Of a stretch of DNA of 64,000 bases, positions 56,548-64,000 are shown in pieces. The translations under genes and the position numbers were made by a program. Within the stretch, counting starts at the first letter, position 1. Each line of letters begins with the position of its first letter. The stretch is from contig PBDA01000030.1 of assembly GCA_002718345.1 (NCBI GenBank), positions 1 through 64,000 on the forward strand. Direction: 5' to 3'. The notes beneath the pieces were generated by a model. It did no database searches and had not been told where the DNA came from. It saw nothing but the letters and a program-made list of their open reading frames with translations. The stretch is from Rhodospirillaceae bacterium (GTDB lineage: Bacteria; Pseudomonadota; Gammaproteobacteria; Steroidobacterales; Rariloculaceae).

Positions 56548-57006
56548 GTGACTGCTTTGGATGAGAAAGGCCGTTTATTTTGCTTATTAGAGCCAACAGT
56601 AGAAGCACTTGGTTATGAATTGATAGATCTTGATTTACACACTGGTGGTCGTGGTTTATTAAGGGTTTTTATTGATGGGAGTGATGGTATTGGGCTTGAT
56701 GATTGTGAATTAGTTAGCAGGCAGCTTAGTGATTTTTTGGATGTTGAAGATCCAATTCCTGGTCATTATGTCTTAGAAATATCTTCACCAGGAACAGACA
56801 GGCGACTTAGGACTATAGGACATTTTGAGCAGTTTCGTGGTCAAGAAGTTAGAGTAAGGTTAAAAAATGCATTAAATGGAATGCGTAAATTCAGAGGTTT
56901 TATAGACGGAGTACAAAAGGAGTCAGTACTCATTAGAGTTGATGGGCAGATATTAAATCTTAATCCGTCTGAAATTGATTTGGCAAAATTGATTCCTGAT
57001 GACTGA
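56548..57006 (+). CDS. rimP: Ribosome maturation factor RimP
   Basis: GYELIDLDLHTGGRGLLRVFIDGSDGIGLDDCELVSRQLSDFLDVEDPIPGHYVLEISSPGTDRRL; GTG start. Confidence 0.96.
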   Translation: MTALDEKGRLFCLLEPTVEALGYELIDLDLHTGGRGLLRVFIDGSDGIGLDDCELVSRQLSDFLDVEDPIPGHYVLEISSPGTDRRLRTIGHFEQFRGQEVRVRLKNALNGMRKFRGFIDGVQKESVLIRVDGQILNLNPSEIDLAKLIPDD

Positions 57007-57031
57007 TTAAAAAGTGTGGGTTAAATAGTTT

Positions 57032-58534
57032 ATGAATAAAGAGATTCTTATGGTTGCCGATGCTGTTTCTAATGAGAAAGGCGTTGAAAAAGAAGTTATT
57101 TTCGAGGCAATTGAGGCCGCACTTGCGTCGGCGACACGAAAAAAGCATGGAGAGGATATTGACGTTAGGGTCCAAATAGACCGAGATAGCGGAGAGTACG
57201 AAACATTTCGTCGTTGGATGGTTTTTGCAGATGACTCTACTGAATTAGAAGATCCTGACAAAGAGCTAAGATTACAAGATGCAGTTGATGTGAATTCTGA
57301 CGCAGAGCCAGGTGATTATGTTGAAGAGCCCATGATTTCAGTGGAGTTTGGCCGTATTGCAGCTCAAACCGCTAAGCAGGTGATAGTTCAAAAAGTACGT
57401 GAAGCAGAACGCAAACAAGTCGTTGAGGAATATCAAGATCGTGAAGGAGAGTTAGTGTCAGGGATTGTTAAGCGTTTAGATCGTCATGGTGTATATATTG
57501 ATTTGGGAAATAATGCAGAAGGATTTTTGTCAAGAGAAGAACTTATTCCGCGAGAGCCCTTAAAGCCTCAGGATAGGGTCAAGGGAATGTTAAAGGAAGT
57601 GCGTGCCGAGCAAAGAGGGCCTCAGCTATTTTTAACTCGCACATCGCCTGAGTTTTTAGTCGAGCTTTTCACAGTTGAAGTTCCAGAAGTTGGTCAAGGG
57701 CTTATTGAGATTATTGGCGCAGCACGAGATCCTGGTTTGCGCGCAAAGATAGCTGTAAAGAGTAATGATAATCGAATCGATCCAGTAGGTGCATGTGTGG
57801 GTATGCGTGGGTCACGAGTTCAAGCAGTATCTAATGAACTTGCAGGGGAAAGAGTTGACATCATTTTGCACGATGAGAATGCAGCTCAATACGTAATAAA
57901 TGCGATGTCTCCTGCAGACGTTATTAGCATAGTGGTAGATGAAGATAGCCATAGTATGGATGTCGCTGTTGATGAAGAGAAGTTGTCTCAAGCCATTGGT
58001 CGTGGAGGTCAGAATATTCGTCTTGCATGCGAATTAACTGGCTGGGAGCTTAATGTCATGACCGAAAATGATGCGGTTGAGAAAAGTGAAAAAGAAGCCC
58101 ATGAGCTCGTTGAGAATTTTATGCGAGATTTGGATGTTGATGATGATGTTGCATCAATCTTAGTTCAAGAAGGCTTTTCTTCATTAGAAGAGGTTGCGTA
58201 TGTTCCGGCAAATGAATTGCTGGGAATAGAGGAATTTGATGAGGATATTGTAGAAGAATTGCGAGCTAGGGCTAGAGATGTGCTAATTACACAAGCAATT
58301 GCCACTGAAGAAGTTTTGGGTGATTCTAATCCAGCTGAAGATCTTCTTAGTTTGGAAGGAATGAGTAAAGATCTTGCGTATCAGCTTGCTAGTCGTGGGG
58401 TCGTTACGCGTGAGGATTTAGCTGAACAAGCAGTTAGTGATATAGAAGATATTGAGATATTAGAGCCTGAGAAAGCAGCAGATTTAATTATGGCAGCAAG
58501 AGCTCATTGGTTTGAGGAAGAGGAGCAGGCATGA
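57032..58534 (+). CDS. nusA: Transcription termination/antitermination factor NusA
   Basis: [63 protein letters not shown]. Confidence 0.97.
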   Translation: MNKEILMVADAVSNEKGVEKEVIFEAIEAALASATRKKHGEDIDVRVQIDRDSGEYETFRRWMVFADDSTELEDPDKELRLQDAVDVNSDAEPGDYVEEPMISVEFGRIAAQTAKQVIVQKVREAERKQVVEEYQDREGELVSGIVKRLDRHGVYIDLGNNAEGFLSREELIPREPLKPQDRVKGMLKEVRAEQRGPQLFLTRTSPEFLVELFTVEVPEVGQGLIEIIGAARDPGLRAKIAVKSNDNRIDPVGACVGMRGSRVQAVSNELAGERVDIILHDENAAQYVINAMSPADVISIVVDEDSHSMDVAVDEEKLSQAIGRGGQNIRLACELTGWELNVMTENDAVEKSEKEAHELVENFMRDLDVDDDVASILVQEGFSSLEEVAYVPANELLGIEEFDEDIVEELRARARDVLITQAIATEEVLGDSNPAEDLLSLEGMSKDLAYQLASRGVVTREDLAEQAVSDIEDIEILEPEKAADLIMAARAHWFEEEEQA

Positions 58535-58544
58535 GGGGTTTTAC

Positions 58545-61061
58545 ATGTCTGATGTAACGGTTACAGAATTCGCTGCGACTTTGAGTGTGTCTGTAGAGAA
58601 ATTACTTGCTCAGCTTAATGAAGCAGGTATAGATGTTGGTGGTGAAAGCGGCACTATAAGCGAAGAAGCTAAACTTGAACTGCTAACTCATTTGAGGCGC
58701 TCACATGGAAAAAATGATCCCGGTGAATCAGCTCCGAAGAAAATTACTTTAAAACGTAAAACCCAAAGTGAGTTAAGGCTTGCTAGTTCTCAGGGGCGTG
58801 CACGTACGGTAAACGTTGAAGTTAGAAGAAAGCGAACATATGTAAAAAGAAATGTTCTTGAGGAAGAAGCAAAACAGCAACAAAATAAAATAGATGCAGA
58901 GAGACAGGCTGAAGAAGATAAGGTTCTAGCTGAAGCATTGCGAATTGAGGAGGAGAAAAAGCTTGCGGAAGAGGCTGATGCTAAGGCAGAAGTAGAGAGA
59001 AAGAAAGAAGAAGAACGTAAAGCCAAAGCTGAAGAAGATAGACTTAAACTTGAACGGCAAGCACGCAAACAAGAAGAAGAGTTGCGTAGAGCTAAAGAAG
59101 AAGAACAAAAGGAACGTGACGGTCAGGCTAGGCTCGACAAAGAGTTAGCAGCTCGAAATGCGAAAGATGAGTCTTCTGATCATACGCTCCATGTTGCTAA
59201 GGGTTCTACTGGCAGAAGGCGTAAAAAGAAAGCTCGAAGGCGCCCTGTTCAAGTAAATGTTGAAGCGCAGCATGGCTTTGAAAAGCCAACAGAGCCAGTT
59301 GTGAGGGATGTTGAAATATCTGACACAATCACTGTTGGAGAACTTTCTCAACGCATGGCTGTTAAATCTAGTGAGGTTATTCGGTCATTGATGAATATGG
59401 GAATGATGGTGACCATAAACCAGGTTATTGATCAGGATACTGCAATTTTAGTGATTGAAGAGCTTGGTCATACAGCAAAGATTTCAAATGAAGGTGAACT
59501 CGAAGAGCAGCTATTAGATTCAATAATTGATGATCACGATGAGAAAGATCTCTCCCCACGATGGCCTATTATAACTGTTATGGGTCATGTTGATCATGGA
59601 AAGACTTCTTTGTTGGATTATATTAGAAAATCTCGAGTTGCGGCTGGTGAGGCGGGTGGAATAACGCAGCACATTGGGGCGTATTCGGTTCAAACAGAAA
59701 AGGGCCAGGTCAGTTTTCTTGATACACCTGGTCATGCAGCATTTACAGCAATGAGAGCGCGTGGGGCAGAAATAACAGATATAGTGGTTTTAGTAGTTGC
59801 CGCAGATGATGGTGTTATGCCACAAACTGAAGAGGCTATTCAGCACGCAAAAGCTGCGGCTGGTCCTTTAGTCGTTGCTGTAAATAAAATAGACAGAGAG
59901 GATGCAGATCCAGATCGTGTAAGGAATGAATTATCACAGCATGAGGTCATACCAGAGGAATGGGGAGGTGAGAACCTGTTTGTTAACATCTCTGCTAAGA
60001 CTGGGGAGGGTATTGATCAACTTCTTGATGCTCTTATTCTTCAAGCTGAATTGTTAGAGTTAAAGGCAATTGCAACAGGGCCTGCAAAGGGTGTAGTCAT
60101 TGAGTCAAGTCTTGAAAGAGGGAAAGGTGCTGTCGCTACAGTTTTAATAAATCAGGGATGCCTTAGCCATGGTGATACAGTACTAGCAGGTCAAGAATAT
60201 GGTCGAGTACGTGCAATGTATAATGAATCTGGAGATGCTATTGAGAGTGCAGGCCCTTCTCAACCCGCTGTGATTGTGGGTCTTTCGGGCGTCCCAATCG
60301 CTGGTGATAATTTATTGGTTGTAGAAGACGAGCGTCGGGCTAGGGAGATCGCTGAACTACGTCAATCCAAAGATCGTGATGTGAAGCTTGCTCAGCAGCA
60401 GACTACTAAGCTTGATGATGTCTTCTCTCAAATGAATGATGGCGAGATTGCTAGCTTGCAATTAATTATAAAGGCAGATGTGCATGGCAGCGCTGAAGCA
60501 ATTAAGGAGTCAATTGAGAAGCTTGGCAATGAGGAGGTAAACATTGTAGTTATTTCCCACGGTGTAGGTGCAGTAACTGAATCAGATGTTCAGCTAGCTG
60601 CGGCTTCTAATGCAATTATTATTGGTTTCAACGTGCGTGCAGATGCATCTGCACGGGAGGCTGTGAAGGAGACAGGAGTAGATCTTCGTTATTACAGCAT
60701 TATTTATGAAGCTATTGATGATGTTAAGAGCGCTTTAAGCGGACTGCTGGCACCAGAAGTGAGGGAGCAAATTGTGGGGCTTGCTGAAGTCAGGGAAGTT
60801 TTTCGCTCTCCAAAATTTGGGCAAGTGGCAGGTTGCATGGTAGTGGATGGGTTTGTTCGCCGTAGTAATCCCATAAGAGTGTTAAGAGATAGCGTCGTTA
60901 TATATGAAGGTGAGCTAGAGTCTCTTCGTCGTTTTAAAGATGATGTAAATGAAGTTCGTGCTGGAACTGAATGTGGTATTGGTGTGAAAAATTATAACGA
61001 TGTTAAGAGTGGCGATCAGATAGAGTGCTATGAGAGGAAAGAAATTCCTCGCACAATATAA
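58545..61061 (+). CDS. infB: Translation initiation factor IF-2
   Basis: [27 protein letters not shown]-rich linker. ORF opens at 58512; ATG at 58545 preferred. Confidence 0.97.
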   Translation: MSDVTVTEFAATLSVSVEKLLAQLNEAGIDVGGESGTISEEAKLELLTHLRRSHGKNDPGESAPKKITLKRKTQSELRLASSQGRARTVNVEVRRKRTYVKRNVLEEEAKQQQNKIDAERQAEEDKVLAEALRIEEEKKLAEEADAKAEVERKKEEERKAKAEEDRLKLERQARKQEEELRRAKEEEQKERDGQARLDKELAARNAKDESSDHTLHVAKGSTGRRRKKKARRRPVQVNVEAQHGFEKPTEPVVRDVEISDTITVGELSQRMAVKSSEVIRSLMNMGMMVTINQVIDQDTAILVIEELGHTAKISNEGELEEQLLDSIIDDHDEKDLSPRWPIITVMGHVDHGKTSLLDYIRKSRVAAGEAGGITQHIGAYSVQTEKGQVSFLDTPGHAAFTAMRARGAEITDIVVLVVAADDGVMPQTEEAIQHAKAAAGPLVVAVNKIDREDADPDRVRNELSQHEVIPEEWGGENLFVNISAKTGEGIDQLLDALILQAELLELKAIATGPAKGVVIESSLERGKGAVATVLINQGCLSHGDTVLAGQEYGRVRAMYNESGDAIESAGPSQPAVIVGLSGVPIAGDNLLVVEDERRAREIAELRQSKDRDVKLAQQQTTKLDDVFSQMNDGEIASLQLIIKADVHGSAEAIKESIEKLGNEEVNIVVISHGVGAVTESDVQLAAASNAIIIGFNVRADASAREAVKETGVDLRYYSIIYEAIDDVKSALSGLLAPEVREQIVGLAEVREVFRSPKFGQVAGCMVVDGFVRRSNPIRVLRDSVVIYEGELESLRRFKDDVNEVRAGTECGIGVKNYNDVKSGDQIECYERKEIPRTI

Positions 61062-61064
61062 TTT

Positions 61065-61475
61065 ATGCCTCGCGAATACCCACGTAAATTGCGTGTTGCT
61101 AATGAGTTACGACGTGTGCTGAATGATATTCTGCGTGACGATATAAAAGATCCGAGGCTTCAGCAAGTGAGCGTTAGCCAGGTTGAGCTGAGTGGGGATA
61201 TTGGAGTTGCAAAGGTATTTTTTAGTACGTTAGTCCCAGATTCCGATCTAGACCCAATAATAGTGGCTTTGGAAAAAGCTCGCGGTTATTTAAGATCTAG
61301 AGCTGGTGAGCTTCTTTTTTTGCGACATATCCCCGAGTTACGTTTTTATGAAGATAAAGCAACAAAACATGGCTTTAAGTTAACTCAACTTCTAGATAAA
61401 ACTAAAAAAACATCAAATCAGCTTATTGATGATGATTCACATTCTGTATCTTCAATAGATAATGATATTCTATGA
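61065..61475 (+). CDS. rbfA: Ribosome-binding factor A
   Basis: RVANELRRVLNDILRDDIKDPRLQQVSVSQVELSGDIGVAKVFFS. Confidence 0.95.
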   Translation: MPREYPRKLRVANELRRVLNDILRDDIKDPRLQQVSVSQVELSGDIGVAKVFFSTLVPDSDLDPIIVALEKARGYLRSRAGELLFLRHIPELRFYEDKATKHGFKLTQLLDKTKKTSNQLIDDDSHSVSSIDNDIL

Positions 61476-62398
61476 AATCAAAGTCGAATCTAAAAAAACG
61501 ACGCGATATCAATGGAATTCTTTTGCTCGATAAACCACTGGGATTGACATCAAATTCTGCTTTGCAGAAAGTAAAATGGCTATTTCATGCTGCTAAAGCA
61601 GGACATACTGGTAGCCTTGATCCATTGGCAACAGGAATGTTGCCAATTTGTTTTGGTTCGGGAACAAAAGTATCTTCATTCCTATTAGATGCGGATAAAC
61701 GTTATTTGGTGACCGGAGAGATTGGTATTGCAACAGAATCTGGAGATGCAGAGGGAAAAGTAATCCAGGTTAACGATAATGTGACCCTTCATACAGCGAA
61801 TGTAAAAGATGTTTTAGATTCTTTTATTGGACATATTGAACAAATTCCGCCTATGTATTCTGCTTTGAGGCATAAAGGAAGAAGGCTATATGAGTTAGCC
61901 CGAGAGGGTACTGAAGTAGATCGAGTCTCCAGGGAAGTAACTATATATGATATTCAACTAAAGGATTTAACCCAAACCAAATTCACAATTGAGGTTCATT
62001 GTTCTAAAGGCACTTACATAAGAACTCTTATAGAGGATATATCTAAAGCTTTGGGTACAGTTGGGTTTGTGACTAAATTGAGACGATTAGTGGTGGCGCC
62101 ATTCTCTGAGGATCAAATGATCAAAATGGAATGCATTGAAGAGTGTTCCAAGCTTGGAACTGAGTCATTAGATTCTTTATTGTGCCCTGTTGATAGCGCT
62201 CTTACTTCTTGGTCATCAGTGCAAATAGATAAAAACTGCTGTAAGCAATTTTGCCAAGGTCAGAGTATTAAAGTTGGCTTAAGTTATAAAAAATCATGGG
62301 TGAGAGTTTATTCTTCTAAGAACGAATTTATAGGGATGGGAGAGATTCGTTCAAAAGGGCAGTTGATTCCACGCCGTATTTTTAGTTGTACGGGTTGA
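61472..62398 (+). CDS. truB: tRNA pseudouridine(55) synthase TruB
   Basis: GILLLDKPLGLTSNSALQKVK, KAGHTGSLDPLATGMLPICFG, YSALRHKGRRLYELAREG. Confidence 0.96.
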   Translation: MKSKSNLKKRRDINGILLLDKPLGLTSNSALQKVKWLFHAAKAGHTGSLDPLATGMLPICFGSGTKVSSFLLDADKRYLVTGEIGIATESGDAEGKVIQVNDNVTLHTANVKDVLDSFIGHIEQIPPMYSALRHKGRRLYELAREGTEVDRVSREVTIYDIQLKDLTQTKFTIEVHCSKGTYIRTLIEDISKALGTVGFVTKLRRLVVAPFSEDQMIKMECIEECSKLGTESLDSLLCPVDSALTSWSSVQIDKNCCKQFCQGQSIKVGLSYKKSWVRVYSSKNEFIGMGEIRSKGQLIPRRIFSCTG

Positions 62399-62512
62399 TA
62401 GATATAAAAAATTCCATGGAATTGAAAGGATTGCACTAGTACAATAGCCGGCTTTCGACAACAAGTGATTAGTAAATAGGTGCTGCTGTAGGGGTAGCGT
62501 GGAGTAAAAAGA

Positions 62513-62782
62513 ATGTCTTTAAGTGTTGATGATAAGACTCAGATAATTGCTGAATACGGTCAAAACTCTAGTGATACTGGATCTACTGAGGTTCAAGTTG
62601 CATTATTGTCGGCAAGAATAAATCAGTTAACCGAACACTTTACAGGACATAAAAAGGATCACCATTCTCGGCGGGGGGTACTTAGAATGGTTAATAAACG
62701 GCGGAAACTTTTAGATTATCTAAAAGAAACTGATGGAAACCGTTATCAAGAACTTATCAAACGCCTTGGATTGAGGCGATGA
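62513..62782 (+). CDS. rpsO: 30S ribosomal protein S15
   Basis: [57 protein letters not shown]. Confidence 0.98.
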   Translation: MSLSVDDKTQIIAEYGQNSSDTGSTEVQVALLSARINQLTEHFTGHKKDHHSRRGVLRMVNKRRKLLDYLKETDGNRYQELIKRLGLRR

Positions 62783-62798
62783 GTCCCAATATGATCTT

Positions 62799-62831
62799 AA
62801 TCAGAGCCGTTTTACGGCTCTGATTGTTTTT
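62799..62831 (+). terminator. rpsO-pnp intergenic intrinsic terminator
   Basis: Perfect 12-bp stem AATCAGAGCCGT-TTT-ACGGCTCTGATT followed by GTTTTT. Confidence 0.85.
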
Positions 62832-62879
62832 ACGCATTTAAACAATACAAACGATAAAGAGATAGATAGGAAAGCAATA

Positions 62880-64000
62880 GTGAAACTTAGTAGAACATTT
62901 TTGTACGGTGACCATGAGGTGACCATTGAGACTGGCGTACTGGCAAGACAAGCTGATGGTTCTGTACTTGTAACCATGGCTGATACTGTCGTGCTAGTAA
63001 CTGCGGTAGGAGAGAAAGGTCAAGCTGGAGGCCGTGATTTTTTTCCTCTTACAGTAAATTACCAAGAGAAAACGTATGCAGCGGGTAAAATACCCGGTGG
63101 ATTTTTCAAAAGAGAAGGTCGGCCAAGCGAAAAAGAAACTCTTACTTCGAGACTTATAGATAGACCAATTCGTCCTTTATTCCCAAAAGGGTTTTGTAAT
63201 GAAGTTCAAGTTATTGCTACGGTCTTATCCTTAAATCCAAATATCAATCCGGATATACCATCACTTATAGGAGCTTCTGCTTCACTTGCAATTTCAGGAT
63301 TGCCATTTCTTGGTCCAATAGGTGCGGCTAGAGTTGGCTATAAAGATGGTCAGTATATGCTTAACCCTGATCAGGCCGCTCTAGAAGAGTCACAGCTTGA
63401 TTTGGTTGTTGCAGGCACAAAAAATGCCGTATTAATGGTTGAGTCAGAGGCTCAAGTATTATCAGAAGAGGTTATGCTTGGTGCGGTCATGTTTGGTCAT
63501 GAACAAATGCAAGTAACTATTGAAGCAATAGAGGGTTTAGCGGAAGAAGTAGGTAAGTCCACAGTAGAGTGGACTCCTCCTGAGCAAGATAATGAGTTAA
63601 TCGACTCTGTTGCCACAGCTGTCGGCTCTAGTATTACCGATGCATATAGCATTCCTGAAAAACAGAGCCGTTATGAGAAGCTTAGCAATGCAAAAAGAGA
63701 GCTTGTAGCAAGTTTAGCAGGTAATGATGATTCTAAGTGGAATGAAGCACAATTAGACACAGAATTTTCTAGGCTAGAAAAAGAGATAGTCCGTGGACGA
63801 ATTTTAGCTGGAGAGAAAAGGATAGATGGCCGGGATAATCAGACTGTAAGGCCCATAGATGTTCAGGTTGGTGTGCTACCTAGAACTCATGGATCTGCTG
63901 TTTTTACTAGAGGAGAGACTCAAGCGCTTGTAGTAACAACTTTGGGGACTGGGCGTGATGCACAAATTATTGATGCATTAGAAGGAGAGCGCAAAGATCC
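62880..64000 (+). CDS. pnp: Polyribonucleotide nucleotidyltransferase, 3' end cut by window (absent from the ORF track)
   Basis: Translation from GTG 62880: [105 protein letters not shown]. Confidence 0.95.
   Translation, partial: MKLSRTFLYGDHEVTIETGVLARQADGSVLVTMADTVVLVTAVGEKGQAGGRDFFPLTVNYQEKTYAAGKIPGGFFKREGRPSEKETLTSRLIDRPIRPLFPKGFCNEVQVIATVLSLNPNINPDIPSLIGASASLAISGLPFLGPIGAARVGYKDGQYMLNPDQAALEESQLDLVVAGTKNAVLMVESEAQVLSEEVMLGAVMFGHEQMQVTIEAIEGLAEEVGKSTVEWTPPEQDNELIDSVATAVGSSITDAYSIPEKQSRYEKLSNAKRELVASLAGNDDSKWNEAQLDTEFSRLEKEIVRGRILAGEKRIDGRDNQTVRPIDVQVGVLPRTHGSAVFTRGETQALVVTTLGTGRDAQIIDALEGERKD

Noticed and set aside
58790-59108. Minus-strand Ser/Phe-rich ORFs (58790..59068, 58926..59108)
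   Set aside because: Antisense shadow of the low-complexity K/E-rich linker of infB.
1-64000. CRISPR arrays, IS elements, integrases, toxin-antitoxin or known defence systems
   Set aside because: No direct-repeat arrays, transposase motifs or defence-family proteins were recognised in the sequence or ORF list.

Overview
This 64 kb window looks like a gammaproteobacterial chromosome segment, judged by the rimP-nusA-infB-rbfA-truB-rpsO-pnp order at the right end. It has four blocks. (1) ~0.4-33 kb is a catabolic/uptake island: four TctC-type binding proteins, two tripartite tricarboxylate transporter membrane modules (one a TctA-TctB fusion), five cupin proteins (three double cupins), two EutA-like reactivase ATPases with no visible AdoCbl enzyme, a Rieske oxygenase, PanB-like, UbiD, class II aldolase, a tandem CaiB/BaiF CoA-transferase and a TAXI-TRAP transporter. 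(2) ~33.2-47 kb is a respiratory block: SURF1, a caa3-type oxidase (coxB-A, ctaG, coxC), a GldC-like protein and a full alternative complex III operon with split ActB. (3) ~47.4-52.2 kb is a cluster of secreted DUF6152-like proteins, a co-occurring uncharacterised domain and a diheme cytochrome c; another DUF6152-like gene opens the window. (4) ~52-56 kb holds a PPOX protein, an orphan TRAP binding protein, a nitrile hydratase beta-alpha-accessory operon and a DNA glycosylase, followed by the housekeeping operon. The strongest novelty candidate is the DUF6152/partner-domain system: four paralogues with predicted mature N-termini of His-His plus a conserved (N/S)PH motif, and one natural fusion to the partner domain. 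No tRNA, rRNA, CRISPR, IS element or transcription regulator was recognised. Family names come from motif recognition by eye; no database search was run.
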